This document shows positions 55,701-64,000 of a stretch of DNA of 64,000 nt, in pieces. The position numbers were made by a program, and so were the translations under genes. The DNA comes from Paraescarpia echinospica (Eukaryota > Annelida > Polychaeta > Sabellida > Siboglinidae): positions 3,564,773-3,628,772 of the forward strand of contig CM034538.1 in assembly GCA_020002185.1 (NCBI GenBank), given 5' to 3'. The notes below the pieces were generated by a model that had not been told where the DNA came from, ran no database searches, and saw only the letters and a program-made list of their open reading frames with translations. The stretch's first letter is position 1; every line of letters begins with the position of its first letter.

Positions 55701-58700
55701 GGTTCAGTTGTACCTCTACCTCTAGTGGGCTCTGTTATATGTTGCACAAAGTAACAGTCTCGAAGTTTCTCAATGAATTTAAATTCTTTCTCCTCTGTAC
55801 TTGCTGCTGTAGTTGACATTGTTTCCCAATCAATTTTAGGATAGTTAAAATCTCCAAGTAGTAGAACACGTGCAAATTTTTTCTCACTTATTTTATCAAG
55901 TAGTTTGTTAAGGTTGTCATTATTCTCGGTGATACTGTTTGGACTCCTATAAAAGGAGCCTATGAGAAGAGTGTCTTTCCCTTTCAGTTTTAAAGTGCAA
56001 AATTGTGCTTCATTGAACTCAACATCAAACTGGTGCACTTCAAATGGCAACGAATTGTGAAGAAACAAGATCATCCCTCTGCCTGTGTCCTCACCAATAT
56101 TTATAGTTTCCATAGAATATCCTTCCAGGTTATATTCTTGTGTGGTAAGTTGTCTTTTATAATTTTTAGGTTTTACTTCTGACACTGCTATAACCTGTGG
56201 TGGAGTTGAATGTTTTTTTATTCTACATTTGAGTTCTGTTAGTTTTTCTTTTGTTAGCACATCAGCATTTGTGTACCATACAGTTATTTCTCTGGCACTG
56301 GCACTTGTGGTGCGAGAGTTTGGTTGGTATTTCCGCCCCTCTTTTTTACTTTGATGATCTGTCTTTCTCCTGGGCGCCCTCTTACCAGGTAGACAAAATT
56401 TGTTGTCTGCTCCTGCTGTGTTTTTTCCCTTGCCTCCTTCTGTAGTAGTCGCTCCTTCTCTCTGTCATCTTTGCTCATGTCATGCTTTATAACCATTCCA
56501 CTGAATGGTTCCCCTTTGTTTTTCAGTTTGTATAGGTTTTTCATGACAAAAGCTTTTTTATCCTCTTCTGGGAATGTTACAAGTAACGGACGAGTTCTTG
56601 TTCCCTCTGTTTCCATTTCCTTTCTTTGTTTGCTCCCTAATCTCCTTACTTGTAGGTCTTCAGGTTGGTATTTACCATCTGTAGTGTATCCTGAAATTTC
56701 CCTCATTAGTTTCCTGTCATGAATAGTGTTGTCTTCTTTCAGAGTGCTGGTCCCCTCTGGCACATTGTATACCACAATGTTCTTCATTCTGGTCATTCGG
56801 TCATTTATTTGGGTGCACACAGTGGCGACCATTTCATCTTTGTTTATGACTGGTTCTACGTATGTTGCTCCTAGTGATTCATGTGGTGTCTGAGTTTGCA
56901 GATTGGATACTTTTGAGACTGTCTCCTCAAGTTCATTGACTCTGGTTTGGAATGCTTTTTGTTTATTTTCCATTGCAGTCAATTTCTTTTCAAATTGGTC
57001 TTGACGCTCGTTCATGATAAGGATGTGTGACATGATTGCCTTTGCCCCTCTTTGGCATGATTTACAGTACCAACTGATTCGTTGGTTTTCATCGCTGGTT
57101 AATATGGCATACAAGGCATCAGACACACTTTGACAGACTTTGTGATACCATCCCTTACAGATGTCACACTCAATGGCGTCCTCGTTATCTTTAACTTCCA
57201 AGCTGCAGTCAGGGCAGACACATTTTTCTTGATCTCTGTCAGCCTCTAATTTCTTGTTTGTTTTATGACTTTTCTTTGAATTGTATCTTGATGATGTTGC
57301 CTTAGAGCTAGACGAGCTAGACGAGCTACCTCGTAGAGATCTTGATGTTTTAGATAACACTGGTGTACCACCAGTTGCCATATTTATTAGATACTTAATA
57401 CATACAATTTTTCATTAACCTACTATTAAATAATGTTTAATTCATTAATTTAAATATATATATATATCTATAAAAAAAAAATATAAATAATATTTTATTA
57501 ACTTTTATACTAAATTGAATAGGTGCAAGTGCAGGGTTTGGGACTACCAGGTAGTGCAAACACCAACAGATAGAAGCAATGATAGGGTAAATGTTAGGTT
57601 TTTTTTTTTTCTAGCCCTGGGCCGACTCAGGGCTTGAAATATGTTGAAGACACAAGGGTGATGATGATACACCCGAAGAAAGGCCTGTTAGTTCAGGAAG
57701 TGGCAAGACAGAGGAGAAGGATTTAAGAATATATAATCTACGTGTCTTATATACGTGTCTTATATAGCTAATGTATATTTAATTACTGCGATGTTTAGTG
57801 TTTAGAACACCCTGATTTATGCGAGTTGCATTGGGGGTGATTTGTGTTTCGCGCTCTTAGCTTATTGTTTACTTTTCCGCCATTTTGTTTTAAATTCTAC
57901 AGGTGGTTGCTAAGCAAATATTTTGGCGAAATAAGACTTTGGAATGATTGATTGCAAATATATTAATACGTACGTATAGTAATGATGATATTACTGCACC
58001 TTTGTAAGATTTAAACAATAACAGTCTTTAGAACTTATGATATTATCTATAAATGTACGAGCGGGAAATAAGAAGAGATATAACCTGACGCATGCGCACT
58101 GCCCTTGACTCGAGTCAACATAACCCTTCATAACACTCAGATTGCAGTACTTGGCCCAAGGCCTGCTTAGCAATGTCTCTTCTGAGAACAAAGCAGGCAT
58201 TTTATTATGGACTGACTTCCTGGTTTATGCTTCCTGAATTAAAGGGTTATTGTTTGCTTCAGTGGATTTTCACTGGGGCTTCATTGCCCATCAATGTGCA
58301 GAAACTTAACAAGTCACAACAAAACAGCTATTGTTGCCAATTTGAATTGGAATTGAATAAGAATTAATTGAATTGGAATTTATCCTTTTTTGTGAGTACA
58401 TTGAATTGAATTAAACTGGAATTGATACTTGGTAAATACATATGAATTGGAATTGAATTGGAATTCATAAAAGTGAATTGAACCCAGTTCTGGATAGAAC
58501 ACTACAGATGGCACCTCCTTGAAAATCGCTAAGAGTGCCACAGGGCTGCATGGCCACCGATTCATTGTCGACATCATCTGTAACGGGTTGGAAACAATAA
58601 CTTTCCACTGAGATTGGCAACACTTTTGGTAAAACTCCCGTCTTAAGACCCCAATGAGTCCGCTAGGTAGGGCTTTCTTGTTTGTTTCCCGGGATTCTTG

Positions 58701-61700
58701 GGAAGAGCAGTAGTTGGCATTCCGTTATTGGTTCTACCATAAGCACACTTGCAACGGGATCTTGAAAAACAGATCCGAACTGGGCAAGCTCATTGATGAT
58801 GTTTTCGTTCCTGTAGATTTAGGTGCATCATAATGTGTATTGGAAATAAAAAATTGTCTATTCATGAGATCTATGTAACTACCGGTAAATCTGCATCATT
58901 CTGATCCATGAACAAGCTAATGCCTAATCTCATGTCTCAGCTCGAACACATGGCAAAGCATTTCACTTCTATTCAACTAGATCACTTCGGTATGGTAGAA
59001 ATCTTGATTCATCTGCCCCAGAAGGTTTTGGAGTTTTCCGTGGTTTGGTTGACGAGTGTGAACGATGTCCAGTCTTCACAATGACACTCATTACACTCTG
59101 CTCATTTACTTGTCACATAGTCACAGGCTTTCTCAAGGGATGATGCATTGGACGATTCTCCCGACCATGGAAGGGTCGGTTGTCTTCCCACGGGCCGCAT
59201 TGTGTACACTCTCACTTTTCGTGCACATGCCGCACAAAATAGCTCCGCAGGCAGCAGTTGGGCCGCAGGTTGCCAACCCCTGTGGTAGATCATATTGGAA
59301 AGCCTACATGCCCTCGCTACAAACATTGTACAGGATATGCATCCATGCATTCACAACTTATTGTGCACAGCTGCCAGATACTGAATGAATCTTTTGCAAA
59401 AATCATTAACACTCTTGAAGCGAAGTTGTCTTCCATTCCCAAGGCTTGTTAGGTTGATTGTTAATAGGAAGGAAGTTCACTGTCAAATGAGTTGGACTTA
59501 GACCTGTGCATGAAATTCCTTAACCGCCAGCCATCTGTCTGTCAATGCGTGTCTCGCGCCATTGTGTTCTATGCATGGACTCTCGGTTACTACCACAGAG
59601 GCCATTGGTGACACCAAAACGAGGCTACATCCTGTCCAGGTAGGGCAAGGTCACTGCATTATAACTACTAGACTTTATTTATTTATTCTTTTTATGATCA
59701 TGTACAGGATAACTACCTGACAAGTTCATATCTTTCAGTTGTTAATTTAACATAAATCTAACTGAAACATTAAAGTATAATTTACTTTATGTATAAAAAT
59801 GAAATGTTAACATCCTGTATTTATCCCATTTGTTATGTGATTGCTATTGTGTAATGTGTTCTCACTTGTTAGAATTGTAACAGACCAGCAGAAGAACAGC
59901 AGAACAAATTGGTGTTTTGGAGAAAAAGATGTAGTAGTTTGAGAAATGTCACCACATAATGAGTGCTTGTTGTCTGCTGTCTGTAGGAACGACTTGCCCG
60001 TTCCCACGGCTCTCAGTGCGGCTTCTGCACCCCGGGGATGGTGATGTCTATGTACACCCTGCTGCGTAACAACTCCTGCCCTTCTATGGCTGATCTGGAG
60101 CATGCATTTGAGGGTAGGTGGTCTGATGTTAATAATCAGTTTTATGTACCATAATGATTATGTATCCGAACACTTAAAAATGATTCATTTATTAGCTGTC
60201 TGAAAACATGCAATATACAAAAGGAATTCTCATGTCCGATTGCAGAAAAATGTTTTTTTGGTAGTTTTGAAAATAAATTACAGTACACCTTGTGTAGTTG
60301 ACCATTGCTCCTACCTTAGCCAAGTTTCTGCACCACTTTGACAGTGGAGTCATGGCAGGATATCCACCTGTCAGATATAACTGGAAGATATTCAATCTAA
60401 GTGGTTTTTTCAATGAGCTTAATAGTTACTGAAACTGAGTTATATATACACAGTGTATTTTGCTAGACTGGTTTGCTACAAGGCTGTTTTATGGTTTGTA
60501 TATTTATAGGCAACTTGTGCCGTTGTACTGGCTACAGACCAATCCTTGATGCTTTCCAAAGTTTCACAAAGGTGAGGCGGTTGTGGTGTTAGTAACAATT
60601 ATTAGATAGTTTTATTATTCGTACACATTTGCCCATCATCATGCTACCTGGGCAGGACAACTATTGTCCTAAGTAATCTGAGATGACAACAATCAAGTGT
60701 CCTGCTTTTCATTTTTATGAAAGAAACATTGTTCTATCAGTTTGGGGTAATAACCATTGATTTTTATCCGAAGGATAACCATTGTCAAGGTAGTGTGAGA
60801 TGACAACAATTGTCCTATTTATCTGGGAAGTTGGGAAACTAGAGAAAGTGTTGTGTTAGTTTGGGAAGGGTGGTTCTATGTGGCTGGGGCAGAGACTGAC
60901 CACTGAGTGAAACAACAGTTGGGTGATTGATAACTCAACTTCAGTCTCCATAAGTGATACACATTTATTCAAGAGAATACTTAATATCTGCACTTCCTCT
61001 TAACTTTGCTGTAAACATGTAAATCAATTCTTGATTCAAATTTCAAATGAGATAATTATTACTAAGTAATTATTTCTATTTTGCCATGTTTATAATTTGC
61101 TGACGTATTGATGTTTCAAAATAGGCCACAACGATTTGCTGATTTTCTACTGGACTGAAAAACCCAAACTGCTATGGTCAGTCATTATTTATGTTTATGA
61201 TAACCTCTTTAGGAGTGTCAGACTTACATGATTTTGTCAATTTAATTCAGGAGTTCCAGTGCCCAATGGGTGAACACTGCTGTCAAAACCAAGAAGTGTC
61301 AAAGGATACTATTTCTGAGGTAGGTGTCTGCCTCTTAAATTATTTGAGTTAATATCAATTATCTGGACTTTTCATGACTGCAATACATCCTTGCTATCAT
61401 GCTTTATGTAGATATTTCATGTGTCTTAGGCAGTGTGCATTGATAGTCTTTAAATGATGTTTCACAAACAAACCAGTATACATATCATATTAATTATTTC
61501 AAATAGTCATTGACACAAAACAACACATAAAAGTATAACAGATAGAATAATAAGTTCGACATGTTTTGTAACATATTTGTCATAGCTGACTTACTTGAAA
61601 TTTGTGTGCAAATTAAATTAACTTGTTGCATATACAGTAACTGTTGTTTTGTTTGTAACATTAACAGTAAGCCTGCTTTTGTTATTGTTATCTTAAATTA

Positions 61701-62882
61701 TGTATTATTTAGTCAATTTGTCTGCAATTCCTAGATTCCACCCGAGAAAGGGTCAGACTTTGTACCATACGATCCAACTCAGGAGCCTATCTTCCCAAGT
61801 GAACTACAGGTACCTAGCTCTTTTGCAGTCTACAAAATACCGTATAGTTCTCAACAGATGCACAAATGCATTAATAAATGCTCCCTCTGGCCTCTCTATT
61901 GTACTAAATGAATCATCAGAGTTTTGGGGAAAAGTTTTAATATATTTGTAATCATATTTTTCAGGCTGTGTAAAATGTTGGCAGCAACCAGAAAAGTCTT
62001 AACACTCGTTTGACCTCTTTTTATTTTATGCTTTATTTCTGGAAGATCTGCTTGTCCTTTGTGGAAAATACTTAGGATCTCTGATGTGCATGTAGAATAA
62101 AATGCATGAATTGATGATGTTCCTCCCTAGCTGAATGACCGACTTGACAAGACTCAACTGATCTTCTCATCCGACCGGGTCACATGGTACCGTCCAACCA
62201 CACTTGGTGACCTCGTGACGTTGAAGTCCACTTACCCTACCGCAAAGTTGGTTATTGGCAACACAGAAGTTGGTAGGCAGAATTCAATATTCGCGTCTCA
62301 TTGTAGATATTTGTAATATTCTTACATGCTACAGAATTATATTTTGTATGTTATCTTCGTAGATATAATTTATTATCAATTTATTGATACTAAAAGGATA
62401 AACTGAAGATAAGTAGTAATTTTCTGTGGATCTTTAGCATGTTTTAACTCTTATCTTTGAAAAGTTAGAGGTGAGATCATTATAATTGAGTAGCCCAAGT
62501 AGAAGTATTCTTTCTGCTCAAATTTAGGAAAATAGATATTTCAAATACATGGTTATGTTTGCATATGTTGCTGTTTCTGTAGTTACATGTGTTTGGTAGA
62601 AGAATACAAATTAGGTGAGTTATGTCAGTGTCTGTCTATAACTATTACTAACTGTCACGTCTGTGTATGCGAAATTCAAGAATCAACATAAATCATTGCA
62701 TACATTGTCTGCAGGGTTGGAGATAAAGTTGAAGGGTCAGCATTACCCAGTGGTCATTGCTGCGACCAATGTGCCTGAGTTGCTCTCTGTGGAGAAGACG
62801 GGGGTCGGAGTGCGGCTTGGAGTGTCCACTACACTGACCACACTCAAGGAGGTTCTTCAGGAACTGGTCAACACTGAGCCAG
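40770..62882 (+). CDS. XDH: Xanthine dehydrogenase, 5' part, exons 1-10 (continues beyond window)
   Basis: Exons: 40770-40820, 45386-45443, 46745-46841, 59531-59639, 59987-60113, 60510-60571, 61251-61319, 61735-61809, 62131-62272, 62715-62882; 958 coding nt, all phases consistent. The ferredoxin-like domain holds C46, C51, C54 and C76. The second Fe-S domain holds C116, C119, C151 and C153. Each lies three residues after its counterpart in mammalian XDH. The FAD domain starts in exon 9. Intron 3 is 12.7 kb and full of transposons; the other long introns hold LINEs and minisatellites. A housekeeping purine-catabolism enzyme, normally a cytosolic homodimer. No stop or frameshift is seen in the visible exons. 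Confidence 0.92.
41440..43433 (+). pseudogene. Decayed CR1-like LINE in XDH intron 1 (same family as 1-1905)
   Basis: It follows the 1-1905 element through the linker ([10 protein letters not shown]), RT ([57 protein letters not shown]) and the 3' end GGATGGCAATC.TGTTAAATC. It has many frameshifts, stops and small deletions, one of about 50 bp at 42020 that removes part of the RT. K to I in the FQKAFD motif and FADD to FVDD damage the active site. Clearly much older than its relative. Confidence 0.9.
43434..43711. other. Intron 1 sequence with short (CA)n(TA)n
   Basis: No gene. A (CA)n followed by (TA)n tract lies at 43551-43577. A short CACTACAGGCCCNT direct repeat occurs at 43632-43655. 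Confidence 0.6.
43712..44015 (+). mobile_element. tRNA-derived SINE in XDH intron 1
   Basis: The first 68 bp are tRNA-like. Acceptor arms GCAGTG (43712-43717) and CACTGC (43773-43778) pair. An A-box-like TGGCCGAGTGATTGG lies at 43716-43730, and the B-box GTTTGAACCC at 43761-43770. The next segment, CCTTGGGCAAGTTCGTTCAC to TGTGTGAATGGGTA, resembles conserved central domains of animal SINEs. The 3' end is not sharply defined. SINEs are RNA polymerase III transcripts mobilised by LINE enzymes. Confidence 0.8.
44036..45086. other. Intron 1 sequence with a hAT-like terminus
   Basis: At 44500-44560 the sequence GTGACCCATTTTGGGTCGCG...CCAGGGATTAAGAACTGCTG reads on the minus strand as CAGCAGTTCTTAATCCCTGG, resembling a Charlie-like hAT end. 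Its partner end was not found. Short TA-rich runs lie at 44700-44740. Otherwise nothing recognised. Confidence 0.45.
45087..45283. repeat. 43-bp tandem repeat in intron 1
   Basis: About 4.5 units containing GTCCAAGACAGACCGGTCAC. The CCGG marker is at 45101, 45144, 45187 and 45230, and a variant at 45273, exactly 43 bp apart. It ends about 100 bp before exon 2. Confidence 0.93.
45386..45443 (+). CDS. XDH: XDH exon 2
   Basis: 58 nt. Acceptor TCTTTCAG, donor GTATCC (weak). Phase 0 in, phase 1 out. It encodes [19 protein letters not shown] and the first base of the next Leu codon. Confidence 0.9.
45707..46043. repeat. 21-bp minisatellite with internal palindromes, intron 2
   Basis: About 16 units such as GGGTAGTACCCTGTCACTAT(G). 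Units alternate between ACTATG/ACTGTG and ACCACA endings, giving a 42-bp higher-order period. Each unit begins with GGGTANTACCC, an inverted repeat. Frames open on both strands (88 and 99 codons) come from the 21-bp period. Confidence 0.95.
46046..46744. other. Intron 2 remainder
   Basis: No gene. Near 46530-46543, TGGCAATCTTGTTAA matches the 3' end of the CR1-like family at 1-1905 and may be a tiny relic. Confidence 0.4.
46745..46841 (+). CDS. XDH: XDH exon 3
   Basis: 97 nt. Acceptor TTGCGCCAG, donor GTATCC, phase 1 in and phase 2 out. It encodes [20 protein letters not shown] and then [12 protein letters not shown]. The three Cys (residues 46, 51, 54) bind the first 2Fe-2S cluster. [11 protein letters not shown] is a family signature. 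Confidence 0.96.
46842..47604. other. Start of XDH intron 3
   Basis: No recognisable gene or repeat; short frames of 60-70 codons without domains. Confidence 0.4.
47605..47745. repeat. Imperfect (GTGA)n / (TG)n tract
   Basis: GAGTGAGTGAGTGAG followed by interrupted TG dinucleotides. Confidence 0.9.
47867..48445. mobile_element. Foldback (long inverted repeat) element
   Basis: The left arm (about 47867-48023) and right arm (about 48258-48445) are imperfect reverse complements, with CTATGGCACTTGACAAGGGT at the outer left and its complement at the outer right. Inner matches include AGATCTCTCATCAACTGGTG. The loop is about 230 bp. Such foldbacks are usually non-autonomous DNA transposons or inverted duplications. 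No clear target duplication is visible. Confidence 0.75.
48021..49196 (+). repeat. 588-bp tandem duplication
   Basis: TAACTTTTTTAATATTGCCA begins at 48021 and again at 48609, and the two 588-bp units are nearly identical. Each holds the foldback loop and right arm plus the start of the block B flank (GGGATGGCAACC...). The locus therefore has one left arm and two right arms. Block A shows only the tail of the right-hand unit. Confidence 0.95.
50983..51950. mobile_element. hAT-like non-autonomous element (block B)
   Basis: Counterpart of 4299-5266. Starts CAGGCTGC and ends GTGCACCCTG, with GGTATA on both sides. Differs from the block A copy by small indels only. Confidence 0.6.
52598..52795. 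repeat. Trinucleotide array (block B)
   Basis: Counterpart of 5915-6130 with a few triplets fewer and some substitutions (for example GTCGTCGTTGTT). Confidence 0.9.
53347..56305 (-). pseudogene. ORF2 of the PHD-type LINE: endonuclease and RT, one frameshift
   Basis: The reading frame begins within the end of ORF1 ([16 protein letters not shown], no ATG) and is open to 55682. It contains [40 protein letters not shown] and [15 protein letters not shown] (endonuclease). It stops at SLLDH. The other frame (from 55692) continues [20 protein letters not shown] (last endonuclease motif) and the [71 protein letters not shown], catalytic LFADDMKLF and [16 protein letters not shown]. One small deletion near 55688, between GATC repeats, explains the break. 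Otherwise about 970 codons are open. Confidence 0.92.
56284..57381 (-). CDS. ORF1 of the PHD-type LINE: PHD finger and coiled coil
   Basis: 365 codons from ATG, intact. A Ser-rich N-terminus (residues 19-31) and basic stretch are followed by a C4HC3 PHD finger (C56, C59, C72, C75, H80, C83, C106, C109), a coiled coil at about 125-162 ([15 protein letters not shown]...ELEETV), and an RRM-like part with [13 protein letters not shown] and [20 protein letters not shown]. It ends ...PVPEK and overlaps ORF2 in another frame. ORF1 proteins of CR1-clade LINEs commonly have PHD fingers and bind element RNA. Confidence 0.92.
   Translation of the reverse strand: MATGGTPVLSKTSRSLRGSSSSSSSSKATSSRYNSKKSHKTNKKLEADRDQEKCVCPDCSLEVKDNEDAIECDICKGWYHKVCQSVSDALYAILTSDENQRISWYCKSCQRGAKAIMSHILIMNERQDQFEKKLTAMENKQKAFQTRVNELEETVSKVSNLQTQTPHESLGATYVEPVINKDEMVATVCTQINDRMTRMKNIVVYNVPEGTSTLKEDNTIHDRKLMREISGYTTDGKYQPEDLQVRRLGSKQRKEMETEGTRTRPLLVTFPEEDKKAFVMKNLYKLKNKGEPFSGMVIKHDMSKDDREKERLLQKEAREKTQQEQTTNFVYLVRGRPGERQIIKVKKRGGNTNQTLAPQVPVPEK
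58483..59530. other. Intron 3 sequence before XDH exon 4 (block B)
   Basis: Counterpart of 7040-8080. No gene recognised. Confidence 0.5.
59531..59639 (+). CDS. XDH: XDH exon 4 (block B)
   Basis: 109 nt, donor GTAGGG. Same as the block A exon except Ser for Ala in MHGLSVTT. Its first base completes the His codon left by exon 3 (46841), which links the 5' exons to block B. Confidence 0.93.
59987..60113 (+). CDS. XDH: XDH exon 5 (block B)
   Basis: 127 nt, identical protein to block A ([20 protein letters not shown]); C116 and C119 bind the second cluster. Confidence 0.95.
60510..60571 (+). CDS. XDH: XDH exon 6 (block B)
   Basis: 62 nt encoding [20 protein letters not shown] plus K; C151 and C153. 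Confidence 0.95.
61251..61319 (+). CDS. XDH: XDH exon 7 (block B)
   Basis: 69 nt, identical to block A. Linker segment with three Cys. Confidence 0.82.
61735..61809 (+). CDS. XDH: XDH exon 8 (block B)
   Basis: 75 nt encoding [17 protein letters not shown] before the FAD domain; identical to block A. Confidence 0.93.
62131..62272 (+). CDS. XDH: XDH exon 9 (block B)
   Basis: 142 nt, FAD domain start with [17 protein letters not shown] and LVIGNTEVG. Two amino-acid differences from block A (TTLGD versus TSLDD). Confidence 0.95.
62715..62882 (+). CDS. XDH: XDH exon 10 (block B)
   Basis: 168 nt, FAD domain. One change from block A (RLGVST versus RLGAST). The window ends in the following intron. 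Confidence 0.94.
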
Positions 62883-62990
62883 GTGTGAAGACTGACTGAC
62901 CATCAGCCTGGTTCAGCACACTCTTATGACTTCATTGGTCATTCATTCTTTTTCTGTTCAATCATATCAAATGTATGTTTCCCAGAATGC

Positions 62991-64000
62991 TTGACAAACA
63001 CACCTGACTGTCTGACCAACACACCTGACTGACCTGCACACCTGACTGTCTGACCAACACACCGAATTGACCTACACACCTGACTGTCTGCCCAACACAC
63101 CTGAGTGTCTGATCAACACACCTGACTGACCTAAACACCTGACTGTCTGACCAACACACCTGAGTGTCTGATCAACACACCTGACTGACCATCACACTCG
63201 ACTGACTGACCAACACATCTGACTGACCTACACACCTGACTGTCTAATCAACACACGTGACTGACCTACACACCTGACAGTCTGACCACCACACCTGACT
63301 GACCTACACACCCTGACTGTTTGACCAACACACCTGAGTGCCTGAGCAACACACCTGACTGACCAACACACGTGACTGACTGACTGACCTACACACCTGA
63401 CAGTCTGACCACCACACCTGACTGACCTACACACCTGACTGTCTGTGCAACACATCTGAATGTCTGACCAACATACTTGACTGTCTGACCAACACACCTG
63501 AATGTCTGACCAACACACTTGAGTGTCTGATCAACACACCTGACTGACCAACACACCCGACTGACTTCCCAACACACCTGACTGTCTGACCAACACACCT
63601 GACTGACCTACACACTTGAGTGCCTGACCAACACACCTCAGTGACCAACACACCTGACTGTCTGAGCAACGCATCTGACTGTCTGACCAACATGCTTAAC
63701 TGTCTGACCAACACACCTGACTTACCAACACACCAGACTGACAAACACACCTGACTGACCAACAGACCTGACTGTCTGACCAACACGCTTGACTGTCTGA
63801 TCAACACACCTGAATGTCGGACCAACAAACATGACTGACTGACCAACACACTTGACTCTCTGACCAACACACCGAACTGTCTGACCAACAAACATGACTG
63901 ACTGACCAACACATTTGACTGTCCGACCATCACACCTGACTGTCTGACCAACAAACATGACTGACTGACCAACACAATTGGCTGTCTGACCAACACACCT
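62991..64000. repeat. 21-bp minisatellite in XDH intron 10 (block B, cut by window end)
   Basis: Same array as 11553-13022. Unit order is largely conserved, but near 63380-63435 there is an extra stretch (CAGTCTGACCACCACACCTG...) not present at the matching place in block A, so the two copies differ in repeat number. Confidence 0.95.

Larger units (their letters stand above)
53315..58104 (-). mobile_element. PHD-type CR1-like LINE present only in block B
   Basis: A 4790-bp minus-strand insertion with exact borders from comparison with block A (6647-6676). 5' UTR about 58104-57382, ORF1 57381-56284, ORF2 56300-53347, a very short 3' UTR and a tail of two CCTGTAAGA-type units (53315-53335). 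GGGTTAT lies to the left and TTGACTCGAG to the right. One G of the empty site is missing and there is no target duplication. Nearly intact, so insertion is recent or still polymorphic. Confidence 0.92.
49036..59282. mobile_element. Possible ancient hAT-type element with nested insertions (block B)
   Basis: Counterpart of 1924-7832, enlarged by the 4.79-kb LINE. Same near-matching ends and no transposase. The left end also appears in the first unit of the 588-bp duplication (48448). Confidence 0.33.
49018..64000 (+). repeat. Block B of the large direct duplication (matches 1906-12541)
   Basis: Same order and orientation as block A: hAT-like left end, decayed minus-strand LINE, triplet array, intron 3, XDH exons 4-10, intron 10 minisatellite. 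Distinctive features are the extra LINE at 53315-58104, the loss of 429 bp at 50018/50019, and small indels. The XDH coding changes seen are conservative, with no frame loss. Confidence 0.95.

Overview
The window is animal nuclear DNA: AT-rich, with many introns and a heavy load of non-LTR retrotransposons (LINEs). The only cellular gene I can support is xanthine dehydrogenase (XDH). The mix of LINEs (PHD-finger CR1-like, 2A-containing CR1-like, L2/Crack/Daphne-like), hAT-type DNA transposons and a tRNA-derived SINE suggests a marine invertebrate, perhaps a mollusc, brachiopod, annelid or amphioxus. I cannot name the species.

Layout. 1-1905: 3' part of a CR1-like LINE running off the left edge. 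1906-13693 (block A): XDH intron 3 filled with old transposons, then XDH exons 4-12. 13694-14693: exactly 1000 N, an assembly gap. 14694-36830: a graveyard of LINE fragments with a Ty3/gypsy integrase remnant, a 754-bp hAT element with a perfect 8-bp target duplication, a LINE nested inside another LINE, a (CA)n tract and a 1-kb terminal-inverted-repeat element. 36950-40522: an intact 1190-codon LINE ORF (2A-like peptide, PHD finger, endonuclease, reverse transcriptase). 40645-46841: TATA-like box and XDH exons 1-3. 46842-64000: XDH intron 3, then exons 4-10. The part from 49018 on (block B) is a second copy of block A, in the same orientation, and runs off the right edge inside intron 10.

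XDH. The splice phases of exons 1-10 of the right-hand copy join without a break. Exons 4-12 of block A are the same gene at very high identity. The predicted protein carries all eight iron-sulphur cysteines (C46, C51, C54, C76, C116, C119, C151, C153) and enters the FAD domain. Exons for the molybdenum-cofactor half are not seen anywhere. Block A sits on the contig left of the N gap, and its missing 3' exons are not found between the gap and exon 1 of the next copy. The duplication may therefore be two haplotypes placed in tandem by the assembler rather than two genes.

The two blocks differ by a few percent at most, plus structural events: a 4.8-kb PHD-type LINE only in B, a CR1 3' end only at the edge of A, a 429-bp deletion in B, a 588-bp tandem duplication at the edge of B and small minisatellite changes. 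The most unusual signals are the 2A-like LINE polyprotein just upstream of the XDH promoter, and a recurring 3'-terminal design in six LINE 3' ends: an 8-12-bp hairpin of varying sequence followed, in most, by a short simple-repeat tail.
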